A stretch of DNA of 64,000 bases from Chrysopilus asiliformis. Its lineage: Eukaryota; Arthropoda; Insecta; Diptera; Rhagionidae. Positions 24,680 to 37,700 of this stretch are shown piece by piece. Position 1 is the first letter of the stretch; every line of letters begins with the position of its first letter. The position numbers and the translations under genes are program-made. Location of the stretch: contig OZ035963.1 of NCBI GenBank assembly GCA_964034945.1, positions 44,601,090 through 44,665,089 on the forward strand, written 5' to 3'. Below the pieces are notes generated by a model. That model did no database searches and was not told the DNA's origin. It saw only the letters and a list, made by a program, of their open reading frames with translations.

Positions 24680-26555
24680 TTTTACACGAATTTTTCTTAC
24701 ACGTACTGTTCGGGAACGTATTTATCTTATCGTGTAAATACAGAACTTGGTGTACCTACATTTCTCTTTCTATTGTCTTAAAAAAATGCAGAAAATGGTA
24801 TCAGAAACGGCAGGAATCGCTAAAATATAAATATTTACAACTGAAAAACACGTTTGAAAGTGATCATAATCAAGATCATTTTTCTTGCAAATACATGGCG
24901 TCGTGGGGGTTTCAAAGGTCGATCATTTAGCCGACATTAATGGGATTTAAATTAACCCGGTGCCATTTTTGTTTTGTGAATTTTTGTATGTACGATACAA
25001 TACCTGCTATGTTTCGATTGCTTGTGCGGCAAAATGCTTGCGGGTTAACTATAATTACTTTCATCAGGTATTTTAAATTCTATTATTTTAATTGTGCAGC
25101 CATAAGTTTCTGCCATGACCTCAAAATATTCAGCTTAGTTGCACCTGATTGACGATTTTCAACTAAACAACAAAGGCAAAAAAACTTTAATAATGGAGAA
25201 TAAAATAATATTCAATATGTAATAAAAATGTACTTACAAGTATCAGGAAAGAGTTAAATGTCGTTTTGGCTGAAAACACTGTCGTGAGTATTTGTTTAAA
25301 TATGCCTTTAGGTATTATGTTGAGAGAAATATTCTCTGATTTGTGTCAATTGAATTAGTAATTTAACCTAAATTTTCTTGTAGTATGCTTATATCATGTT
25401 ACGAGACATAACGATTCAATTTTTTTTCGTGCTTTTACCGTGCAGTTTTCTGAGTAATTTTAAAAAATTTGGTTCGCCCCTAAATCACAATGTCTCCATG
25501 ATCGTTTGCCCTTCAGACATTATCTTTTCTCGTTTTACAAAAATTATCTTCATATTAGCAATTACTACTCATGTCGCACAAATGTTTTTCGTTACGAGCC
25601 ATGGCATTTTCGTATGGGTTTTGCATTTCAAGTGCATTTTCTCCTACCTTTGTGGTTGCAAGATCGTTGGTATCAACTATCTTTCTAGCAGCTTACACCC
25701 GTTTCTTGGCAATGTGTGGCTTATAGAGGTTAATGGGCAACTCGACAGATGGATAGGATAATGGATTAGATGCGTTTCACTGAATTCCATTTGGCCGTTT
25801 TACTAATAGTTTTACTTTACGTGATGCCGGCATAAATATTTGCATATGTTTAACAGAGATGACTGGAATCTTAATTAAGTTTTTGGAAATCCACCTTCAA
25901 TAACTTTTTACGCTACTTGGCTGCAACACAAATATGGTAAATATTTTTTGACTAGTGACCTAAAATAGAAATGTGATTCATTATGAAGAGGATTTTTAGC
26001 CCCTTGAACTAGATATAATAGTGAATCAGTTAGGTTAACAAAAGAGCTTACCCTTATCCTTATTCTTATCCTTACCCTTAAAAATTAAACTACTTTATTA
26101 GAGTAGCAAAGAACGGATCATACCTATTCTTTTCAAAAAGTCAAAATTGAAATATTTATTAAAAATAATTATCTTAACCTACGACCTGATGTAACCCTAG
26201 TTGGTTCACAGGCAAGAAAATAATAATAAGAAAAAAAATATTTTTATTATAAAATGGTAAGCGCTCCTCCACCGTCGCGTGTCTCCGTTTTCTAATTTTT
26301 AAAAAAAACATTATACAGAAACTTCTATGAGTCGTAGTGTGTTCTTCTCTTTTAATTGAAAATCAAAAAATATTTGGCGCTTCAGTAAAACATTTGAAAG
26401 AGTCATGAAAATTTCTGATAATAATTTTCAAAGGTTTTCTGAAGAACAAAACTTTGGCTTATATTGCTTATAAAACTTGCATGTGACTTCATGAAATCCA
26501 ATGAATAAAATTAAAAGTATTTTTGGATGCTCAGAAGCATTTTCGAGTTTTATGA
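24680..26555. other. Non-coding stretch; no gene recognised
   Basis: A 121-codon ORF (25396-25761, +) overlaps another open frame, and the opposite strand also reads fairly open with several stops. No motif was recognised on either strand, so I do not call a gene. It could be an old pseudogene. Confidence 0.4.
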
Positions 26556-26561
26556 AACTAA

Positions 26562-27146
26562 AAAACATAACAAAAGCTATAATTGCCAATCTGGCAATCA
26601 TTGGAGACCCGTATGGTGATATTCGGATCAAAATTTGAACAGTTATACAAAAATTCCACTTTGAAGTCAAACTTTCCAATAAGATTTTTTAAAATTTATT
26701 CCAATCGGATTTTGATATATGAGAGATTTATGTATAATAATATTCTAAATAACTTTTGTTCTTGAACTTTTTTGATAACATGTTCCGTTTTTGAGATATT
26801 CGCAAAAAACGTTTTCGTTCGTATGGGGGGTACCCCCCCTAATGGTCCATTTTTGCCCATTAACGAACTTAGCCTCGCATTTTACGGAAAACGAATCTGC
26901 GCAAAATTTCAAGTCTCTAGCTCAATCCGTGCGCCCGCAATCCGCGCCACAGACGGACAGACAGACAGACGGACAGACAGACGGACAGACGGACGGACGG
27001 ACAGACGGACGGACATGCTAAATTCAACTTTTTTCATCATTCTAAACACACTGGTGTAATTCATTTTTGTGTGTGATGACGGGATCTTGGCGTTACAAAC
27101 GGTAAGGCAAAGTTAATATACCCTTTGGTTTCACCATACGGGTATA
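26562..27146 (-). mobile_element. DINE-1-like element, copy 4
   Basis: A full-length reverse copy from AAACATAACAAAAGCTATAA to CACCATACGGGTATA. It has the stem-loop ATTGCCAATCTGGCAAT, the internal ACCCGTATGGTG word (about 26608-26619), GGGGGGTACCCCCCC and a (GACGGACA)n tract at about 26952-27014. Confidence 0.8.
26952..27014. repeat. (GACGGACA)n microsatellite
   Basis: A GRAC tetranucleotide array of about 15 units, the core of DINE-like copy 4. Confidence 0.9.
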
Positions 27147-27149
27147 AAC

Positions 27150-28146
27150 AAGCAATATTCAGTTCAAAGATTGAGTTTTTTCATTCCGGACTTAATTACG
27201 TGTTTTTGTTGTTACCTAAATAATTTGAAGTTAAAAAATTAATTTTTCTGGAAATTCTACAAACCACTTTAAAGAAACAATTTCAGATTGGGTGACACTT
27301 GAGTGAAAAATGCCGTTGTTCAAAAATTCTAGCCTTTGCTGTTTCTAAGTATCAGCACAATCAATTATTAATAATAATTTTAAAAATCTAGAATTTTCAA
27401 TAAAAAAGTATGGAAAATTTTAATCAAAAATTTATCATAAGCAAACAGCCACTCCCGTTTTCTATTTTTCGTGTTTTATTTTTTGTTATTAATTTGTCTT
27501 TAGACTTATTCGGCGAGTCGGTGCGGTGCTATTTGCTTTATCCATTTTACTTTCTTCAAAAATATTTTTAATCTCAAGTTCATTAGATTTTGTTTACAAA
27601 TTTCATAATCAGAGAGAATTTTATCAAATTCGATAAGAAAAAGAAACCAATGATCAACGTGATAACATATATGTTGTGAAGCTATGACGTATGTAGAATT
27701 AATTTTTTAATGATAGCAATCTTTTTAAACTTTGTACTTAAATTTGAAACAAATTCTGTTATTTGGATAGTTTACGTTAGTCAGTTATGGGGTTTTCTCA
27801 TCTAGCTTTAGTGACTTGCGAAAAAATCTCGATTTTTTTCTCATTTTTTTTAGTTATTACCTGTAGTAAAGGCATATGCGTAGTGCGATTGCAAACGAAT
27901 ATCTCAATTATTAACGTTGGCAATTCTCGAGTCTATAATAAGTGAAATTTTGCACGATATTTACGAAGTGCGCGCTTTGGTTAAACTTGTGGGTGCAAAT
28001 TTTCATCAGTTTGTGCGAAATTACACCCCTGAGTTCGTCAAAATAATTTATCCTCTATTTTTTCATATTCATTCATAATCCTCTATATTATAGTTTTCAT
28101 TTCAATAATAAGTGTTGTATTTAATTTCTTTTTTTCTTAATTTCAG
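27150..28146. other. Upstream region of Atf3, no gene seen
   Basis: AT-rich. A pyrimidine-rich stretch ending TTTTTTTCTTAATTTCAG at 28146 looks like a 3' splice site, so the true first exon and promoter of Atf3 probably lie further upstream, possibly here or outside what I can recognise. Confidence 0.4.
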
Positions 28147-28566
28147 AAAGCACTTCGCCAATAAATGGAACAGGCCATCTACGGATACAAGAGAGCAGTT
28201 AAATTTAAATATTAACGTGACAAAAACTTCGTATTTTTATAATTTTATACAATCCAAAGAAAAGAAAGTTATCCGTGTGAAGACGCAATATTTTAGAGAT
28301 CTTTTTTCGTAAAATTGTAAAAAAAAATACCCAACATTCAGAATTTTCCAAAAAAACACCTTCATTTAGAATAACAAATTGATAAATATAACACAACAAG
28401 CGCTTATAGCACAACAACGTTAAAAAAGCTTAACTAAGGATTACTTTAAATATAAAAGAGAATAAAACCTAATAATATAACAATAATATATAATAATATA
28501 TAGTACCAACTAACTGTGATTTAAATTTATAAAATAGTAACCAGAATTAAAATTAAACGCCTAAAA
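28147..28566 (+). other. Probable 5' UTR part of Atf3 exon
   Basis: A good 3' splice site (poly-pyrimidine then TTTCAG) ends at 28146. The sequence from there to the ATG at 28567 has no long conserved frame. I infer that it is the untranslated part of the exon that begins Atf3 coding. RNA data would decide whether transcription instead starts inside it. Confidence 0.4.
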
Positions 28567-28767
28567 ATGTTCAATCTAAATATGCCGTCAGCACCCTCAC
28601 TTCTTGGAGTCGATAATGGCGGTGTATGTACAACGCCGAAAACTCCAGAAATTCTCAATTCGTTGATAGCAATGACAAATCCATTGGATAATTACACATT
28701 TTCAGTATCTCCCACGGGCATGCAGGCAACTAACCAACAAGTTACCCAGTCCATAAATAATCACCAG
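28567..28767 (+). CDS. Atf3: Atf3 coding exon 1
   Basis: Codons 1-67, starting MFNLNMPSAPSLLG. The donor is CACCAG|GTAAGA. The frame runs on into the intron, which would otherwise give an 84-codon product. Confidence 0.8.
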
Positions 28768-31700
28768 GTAAGAAATAAAAACTACATGCCCAAGAAATTA
28801 TTGATGTTATTTATTAAATAATGCGTTTTCTTGAAAATTAATTTTCTTTATTTTTATTTCTTTTTTGTCAGATTATATCACAGGACAGTAGTCATTCCAG
28901 TTGTTCGGGATCGCCTCTTGACTCACCTACTGGTACAAACACAACGCCGAGCGTACAACAGGTCAGTACTTTATATTTCTCCGCAATAAAAAGATAAATT
29001 ATTATAACAGAATCGGGATAAGTAGGTAATTAAAAAACTGTTTTTAACGGTGTGAAAAAACATAATAGTCAAATACTCTATGATGAGGACGGATAATTTT
29101 TTTTAATTTAAACACAAGAAAATCTATATATATAAAATCGTTTAACCTGACTGACTGACTGACTCATCAACGCCCAGCCCAAACCCCTGAAGCTCAAAAC
29201 TTGAAACTTTCACAGTATATGTCACAACCATCACGTAGGCGCTCACTAAGGCGGGGTTTTCCGAAATTTTACCGCTAACGGCCAATTTATTCACTAGGAG
29301 TTAAATCGCCTTAACTCCCTTAACTCACCTTTAACATGGAAAATAAGGTTAGCTAACTCCCTTAACTCACTAACTCGGCTTAACTCCTAGTGAATAAATT
29401 AGGGGTAAGCGGTAACGGGCGTAAAGGGGGTTTGGGTGTTTTTAAACCGTGATTTTCGCCATAATCCTGCTCAATAGAAGGCTGAAAAGTTTCACTGGGG
29501 GATTTTCGGGGTCGCTGATCACGAATCTGGTGTTAGACTAATCTGCAAGAATAAGATTTTTCTCAAAGGTTTTTAAGTTCTTTCCGGTTTTCTTCGTATT
29601 CTAAAACAAAAAACTTAACCCGGCAACGACGGGTATGCAAGCTTATACACATATATTGTATTTAACGTTGTTTAGAATTCGTGTTCTTTTCGTTCGTCCA
29701 CATCACCTTACGTTATGCGTACACACTTCTTAATGCCAGAATCGAATTCAGCGATCCCAAAAACCCCCAGATAAGATTTTTCCCGGAAAATTTGAGGAAA
29801 AAGATAATCACGTTATCTTAACAGGACTTTTGTTATCCTTACGGACTTTTTAACATCGGATTCAACACCCCAAAAACTTCCAGATGAAACTTTTTTGCCG
29901 GAAAATTTGAGGAAAATGATGATCACATTATTCTTACAGGACCTTCCGTTATCCTTATAGATTTCTTAATGGAAAAACGGATTCAGCGACCCCAAAAACC
30001 CCCCAGATAAGTTTTTCCGGGGATTCTGAGGAGGACAATTACGTTATCCTTACAGGACCTTCCTTATCCTGTGAAAATATTGTATTGTCATCGGACTTAC
30101 GTATGTTTGCAAAATTTCAAGTCAATCTGACAAGTGAAATTGGGTCAAAATTAGATTGCAAGATATGATCCCGATTTTTAGCTGTTCGAGAGCGAGCGTG
30201 CGAATCGAAAGCTTTTTTATACCCGTATGGTGAAACCAAAGGGTATATTAACTTTGCCTTACCGTTTGTAACGCCAAGATCCCGTTATCACACACAAAAA
30301 TGAATTACACCAGTGAGTTTAGAATGACTAAAAAAATTGATTTTTACATGTCCGTCCGTCTGTCTGTCCGTCTGTCTGTCCGTCTGTCCGTCTGTCTGTG
30401 GCGCGGATTGCGGGCGCACGGATTGAGCTAGAGACTTGAAATTTTGCACAGATCTGTTTTTCATAAAATGCGAGGCTAGGTTCGTTAATGGGCAAAAATG
30501 GACCATTAGGGGGGGTACCCCCCATACGAACGAAAACGTTTTTTGCGAATATCTCAAAAACGGTACATGTTATCAAAAAAGTGCAAGAACAAAAGTTATT
30601 TAGGATATGATTCTACATAAATCTCCCATACATCAAAATCCGATTGGAACAAGTTTTAAAAAAATCTTATTGGAAAATTTGAATTCAAATGAAATTTTGA
30701 TACGCCGTTCAATTAAATGACCATACGGGTTTTCAATAATTGCCAGATTGGCAATTATAGCTTTTGTTATGTTTAAATTAAATGTTTTTATTCGCGAATG
30801 AAAAAGAATCATTCTTTTTCTGTTTTATTTTCGTGGAGCTAATTTGGAGTATTCGTTCATTCGCTTGTCACTTATAGTACTTATAAATTCCGCCCCGCCC
30901 CCTCTACACCAACCAACAAACCACCAATTTACCCCCCCTTTCCCTGAAAACGCATATTTGCGCATATATGCGATAAAACTCAGATTTCAGTTTTAGAAAT
31001 AGGGAGAAATATTTAGCAGAAACATTTCTCTGTATCCTTTAAACGTTAAAATTTACCAGTTAATTTTCACAATTTTTTAATAAAATAATGAGAGCATTCA
31101 CAATCCTCTTTTAATTTTCGGTATTCGGTATTTTCGGTAATATTAAAAGACTCAGGGTATTCACAATCCTCTTTTAATTTTCGGTATTCGATATTTTCGG
31201 TAATATTAAAAGACTGAAAATATTCTGCTGTGAACATCCCACAGCACAGATTTGAGAACAGCGCTTTTATTTGATACGTGACCAAATCATGAACTGCGAA
31301 TTTGATTGTAAAATAGGTCACATACCTTTAAATCCATGTTTGGTGTATTCTTTTGAATTTCTATTGTGGCAACGGCTGTCAAAATTGAAAAAATTTGCAG
31401 TCCGATGAGATAACCAGCGAGAAAATTTGACAACTAAAAACATTACTAGCGCCACCCGCGGTTGATTCTTGATACCGAATAACCGGGCCGGAAAACACGA
31501 CTCCGGTAATTCATTTTTACATGAACCAAGTTACCGTCTCGGTAAAAATCGGTTAAATTTGACTGAATTACCGAGCGGTAAATTTACCCGAAATTTAAAA
31601 GACGACTGTGAATACCCTGAATGATTGACAATTTGCAATATGTCTTATTACGATAGCAACCTCTGCCTAATAATTCTGTCCAAACAACGAGTAAGAAAAA

Positions 31701-34700
31701 TGTGTTATTCTAGTTCATAAACGAAAACCGAAAACAATAACTATGGGGCCTATTGCGGTTATCGATATCTATTCGATCGACCATCGTTGACCGGAACGAT
31801 CGAAAAACAATTTGGTATTGCGTAAGGTTCATCGTTCAAGCAATCGCTATTGTGAATTTTTTAGTGTTTGACGTTTGGGAATTCACATTGTTGAAGTTAT
31901 TTTAATGTTTAAAAATGACTTCAACGCAGGAAATACAATATTAAGCTTCCTTAAAACATAGAGGAGGTGGATGACAATGGCGATATGAGCGAAATTACAC
32001 CAGAAGACGGTTTTACAAACCAACGTCAAGGCGAAAATATTAAACACCGAATGTTGAGTTCTTTGAATTGACCAATATTTCAAATCTATGTGAATAAAAC
32101 AGTTTTTAAGTTCATTTTTTATTTAAATTATATTTATACCACTTTGGTCTTATTTATCTTCATTTTTTCAACCAATTTTTATATTGGATTTTTAATCGAG
32201 GTTTTGATCAAGATATTCCTCATTAATAATTTCCTAATGTGTACAAATACTTCCATTTTATTATTAGCCTCTAATTTTGATAAAAAAAAAAGTAATTGCA
32301 TTACTTCACCGATCGCTAACTTGACATAAACTTCACCGAACGATCAAACAAATGTCATCGTTCCGAACTGAACGATTTTATCGTTCACGAACGATAAAAT
32401 CGATGATCACAATACCGATTTTTCGATTTGACATTTCAACGATCAATTGACGAAGCTCACAATAGGGGCCTATATGTAGATTCGTTGTTTTCATAGAATA
32501 TTAATCGTGTACATTAAATGTACAAAAACCACTAACCATCTGTTGCTTTCACATTGTATATAAAAATAAAAATCCCACCTAGAGAAACCGTAATGGAAAT
32601 GGTGACTCAACTTGATCGTGTACATTGCAATAGTGTAAAAATTCAATTTCAGATAAATGCATTGCTTTTCATAATTTAAACAAATTCTATACGTTTCCTC
32701 CTTAATTTTTGATTTTACACAAAGATGTGTAAATGCCGAGTGCGATAAACAAACGTATTTTCAATATTTAAATAGATAGATCAGCAAGATCTTCTTGAAT
32801 TTCAGAAGAGCATCAGTGATCTTGAAGTATCTGCTCGTATTTGTGCTGCTGACTGGCAACAGTTTCATCCATTTCGAATTGATCTTTTTTGTGTATTTAT
32901 TGAATGTGCTGAGTGAAACTATAAACATATAATACTCTGCCCCTGAACTAAACGCAACCGTTTTTTGAGTTTTTTAAATAAGAAATGAAAGTTTTTTAAA
33001 AAGAAAATGTATTACGTCTAATGAGAACTATGCTAACATACGCTCTTTGAGTAACAAAATTATCGGACTTTAATAAAAAAAATTATTCATTATTGAAGGA
33101 CGAAGTATTTAAAGCAGAAAGATTTTTATATGAAAAATAAATATCAATAAGACAATCTAAAATGTTTCTTTGCCAAACACACATTCGAATTTCAGTAATT
33201 TCACAAAATTGTTAAAACAATTCCTTTTAAAAACATATGCCATAAATTTTTTTTCACTCGATAAGTTTGACCTACTTACTCCAGCATTATGCCTTGTATC
33301 TGAGTTACCAAAACAATATTTTTCTTTTGGTTTATTTAAAATCCATTATGCAGTAAAATCATGACAATATTCATCGCGATAAAGCTGCTAAATAATTGCA
33401 TAATGCAAATGTTCAGACAAAGACTTTGCCATTTGTCAATTAATTAAAACGATCTGCACAATTGAATTAAGCGAAGTTCACGTTTCTGGCTTTGAACTTT
33501 AGCTGCTTGAATATCCAAATTCCCAAACGCATGACGGCGGCAAATAAAAAGCCGAACGGGTCCGTCACCATTAACCAAACTTGGACCATCATAATTCCTA
33601 ATATGGGCCAGTACCAGCAGTTCACTGCAACTGCACTAAAATGTACTTACTTTACATCAGTTCTCCATCCAATGGGCTTTAAAGTATGTCGTAATGACAG
33701 CTGAACCTTTTAGGATTTCTGCTGTAAAAAATCAGGTCTAAAATTCTGGACATTAAAAAAATGTGTTCAATTGACATATTGGTCGATCCTCAAAAGGAAA
33801 AAAGGGAAAAGAGTACGACTGCCTTTCTACAATTCTCTAAAGAATGTTAAAAAACCGAAAGTCTGAAATTGATTATCTAACCCATTAATGCCCGCTGTAC
33901 TCAAACGAGTACACCGGATATATCTGTGATAATAAGTTAAAATAGCTTAAGTCGATTTTCAGACAAAACGAAACTGATCTGAATTTGAATTTACAAACAG
34001 ATCACTTTAGCTTTGCTTGAAAATCGACTTAAGCTATATTAACTTGTTACCACAGATTTATGTACAAAAGTTTTTTTCAGAATTTTCTTTTTATTTTAAA
34101 TTGGTTTTTTGTGGTAAAAATATTCAGTGGTTTTGTCATGGGCATTAATGGGTTAAGTGAATTTTCAAGTGAAACGCAAATAAATTTAACAATGACGAGT
34201 ATTTCGGGTAGATAAACATAAATAAAATTATGAGTTTGAGTTAAGTTCGGTGTTTGGCACGAAATTTATGAAGTGCTTTATTTCAACGTGTTGCTGCTTT
34301 TTACTGTTCAAAAGATTTTCTTTTTCTGGATTCCACTTTTTTGGGACAGACCATTTATCATTTCTTATGCTGACCATATGGTCTGCTGGTTCATTCCATT
34401 TTCTTGGGGAATTATCGCAAAGAAATCTCCAGACATTAAGCTATACGAAGGCTTCGTTGCTAAAAAATATATATTTTCTGACTCTTTAATAGAGGTTTTC
34501 ATTAATACTTTTTTGAATGTCTTGTACGAAAAAATATTTCATAGATTGCTATTTAGTGCCGTCTGTAGCAACGAAACATAACCACTTGATTTCACTTAAA
34601 GGATTTTCCAGTTTTTCTAAGTCCTTACTAGAATAAAAGTACAACTCACGGTCAACCTTTGATATAAGTGCAATATTTTTACCGAATGGAAAATTACAAC

Positions 34701-37700
34701 AAATCCAATGCCTTCTAGATTATGCACAGACCTAGTGGTACGCCTAGAATGTCCGATAGAGTAGAATAACAGAAACAAAACCCCGAGCAGGACCATTCTA
34801 AGTCGCATTTTGAAATTGTTAAGGAGAGCAGTTTTAAAGTTGAGATTCTTGTTTGTTTAAAATCTATAGTATATATTTTAAAATGGTAAAACGCTTTGGG
34901 CGTTTTCCTTTTTGACACAACGCCTGGAGTCAAGAAAAACTATTCGAATTTGCCCCTTTGGCGTCAACTGACAATGATATCTGCCGTTCGAGTATAGCTA
35001 TTTTGACTCTTGGTGCTAGCACCGCTACTTAAAGCTAGCATCGCTCGTACAGAAGGAAATGATACCAAGAAACGATCGGTCGTTATTTAGAATCTCAACA
35101 TATGTTAAGAGAATTTGTGCGAACAAAAATAGTATTAGAAGCAAGAAAATGTGAAAGTTTCGACGGGTAATTATTTATCAGTCAATACAAGCCATAGATA
35201 AATGTTCAAAAAAATGAAAAAAAAATCATGAAATATTATATTTTCCTGCAAATAGTAGACGACTTGATTCACATTTTTTTTTCTATGTGAGAGAAGAACG
35301 TGGAACAATGTTTTTACTGTTCTGCCTTTATTCCCTAAATAACAAAGCTCACATATTGAAAATATATTTCCATATCTTCAGCTTCCAAATGTCATACTCA
35401 TTGGATTCTTTCAAAAAGTGTTCAATTACAACAAAAAATTTTTTGAATAAATTTGGATACTTGTACTCATACGCACTTAAAATTTTCCGGGAAATATAAT
35501 ACTATTTCCACTATTTGGATATACGATTATTCAGTTTTAGAACTAGTTAGAGTAGTAAAATTGCAATGTCAACATACTCACATAGACGTGTGACTGGCAA
35601 TGCAGATAATAAATAAAAAGAGTATAATTTCTGTGTAAAATCGTATTTTAAACACTTCCCGACTTTATAATTTTTTTGATATTCATGGCTGTGATATGAT
35701 TTTTGAAGGAAAAATGCCTCTATACCGAATTTCAAGTCTGTAACTCTGCATTGACGAAACTATCTCCAAAATATTTTTTTCCAGTATGGACCCGTCGTAA
35801 AAGTTTTCACTTGCAGCGCATTTTTTTAACAATTTTAAGTTAAATCACTTTTTGCTAGAAAATTTCGCGCATATATTTGATTCTTACAAGCATTGCATAT
35901 AACCAATGTAAAGGGTGTTTTTTAAGCCCGATAGAACTTAAAATTTTTAAAAAGTAACACAAAAAATTAAATTTTTATCAAAATTTTTTATTTTGTCGAC
36001 ATGGCATTAACATTTGAAAATGATTTCGGGCATATGACCACCGCGGCTGTTCTTGACGAAGCGTATTCTGGACGTCCAATTTTGGGCCACTTTTTCGAGC
36101 ACTGCTGGCCGTATGTCACGAATAACACGAACCATGTTGGCCTCCAAGACGTCAATTGTTGCTGGTTTATCAGCATAAACCAGTGACTTCACGTAGCCCC
36201 GCAGGAAATAATCGAGAGGCGTCAAATCGCACGACCTTGGAGGCCAATTGACAGGTCCATTTCTCGAAATCAAGTTATCGCCAAATTTTGATTTCAATAA
36301 GTCGATGGTCGCCGTATGGTACGTAGCGACATCCTGTTGAAACCACATCTCGTCCGGATGGATGTCATCCATATTTTCAAACAAAAAATCATTCATCATG
36401 GTGCGGTAACGTTCTCCATTGACCGTAACGCGAGCTCCGGCTTCATTTTTGAAGAAATAAGGTCCGATGATGCCACCAGCGTGTAAACCGCACCAAACGG
36501 TGCATTTTTCTGGATGTAATGGAGTCTGTAGGGTCTCTTGTCTCACTCCATATGCGTCAATTTTGCAAAAATCAGCTTCATCGCTGAACAAAATTTTGCT
36601 AAAAAAAACGTCGCTTATAAGTGGCACGAATATACGACCAATTTTCAAAGTAAATTTGGATAATTTGGCAGCGTTGTTCAAGCGTGAGTCTATTCATGAT
36701 GATTTGCCAGAGTATACTGATCATAAATGTCAAAAAGTGAGCGCAGTATAACAGCTCGTTTGACAGTTAACACTTTCGTAAGTTCTATCTAAGCAAAAAA
36801 ACACCCTTTACTATCTTTTTTGTAACGAATTTTGCACGTTGATTCTTATACTAATTACGGCCTTCCCTATTTCTCCTTAAACATTATTTTTCATTTCAAA
36901 TGTAACATTAGAAAAAATATTTTTTTTGTTTTTTGCCTGTAAGAGTTAACCCATTTTGGACCAGAGTCAGGGCCCGATGTCGGCCGTTGAAATAACTAGA
37001 TGAAATTTCATATTCTGGATATTTAGGCATCCCTAACCTCATTCAGGTTCCTAAGGTACTCCGTTTATTTTCGCCTGAGTTATAAACACTCAAAAGTTAG
37101 TGTTGCAAAAACGCAGCACAAAAACGCAGCATTACTTGTAATTTTAATTTAATATTAAAATTTTGATTGGCAAGGCATTTTTTTCAAGATTAGCTTAAAA
37201 AACCTCAAAATAAGCCACAGATTTTATATTTTGTACGTCTTGGCAAATTCTTATTGTATGACTAAACTTGATTGCATAGATTAGCGTCTTTGTCTTGTAA
37301 TTAAAGTGAATATTATCAGATTAAATATCCACGTTTTTCAAATTCCACGTACGTAAGTCAACGTCTGATCTTATAAATCGAAAAGTAATTAATTTATATT
37401 TTTATAAATGCAAGAACTTTCTTTACGAAACATCAACGAAAAATTTATCTATAAGCTGGAATTTAAATGTTGAGATGTTACTTTATACGCACTAAAATCC
37501 TTGGTGCGTATTTCTGAAGCCGCATCGCATTCAAACAACTCGACCGATTGACTTCATATTCACAACAAAAGTTAGATTACGAGAATTGTCTATAGCTAGA
37601 TGAGGTCCTGGTATCGGCTCCCCTTTTACCCCCTCACCTATTATCTTTTGACCGATTTGAATACGGTTTTCAATGTTAGATAAGTTATCTGTCAAAGAAA

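Larger units (their letters stand above)
29120..30190 (+). repeat. Interspersed repeat with (GACT)n head, in Atf3 intron 2
   Basis: It begins 'ctatatatataaaatcg' then CTGACTGACTGACTGACTCATC, a layout common in insect dispersed repeats. It contains the phrase 'ggggtcgctgatcacg' (also at 62155) and a block of about three ~115 bp tandem units at 29735-30075. No coding content. The far boundary is not defined. Confidence 0.55.

Noticed and set aside
34250..34581. Overlapping + strand hydrophobic ORFs
   Set aside because: No motif, no splice context, and the opposite strand offers an equally weak secreted-protein reading; neither is convincing.
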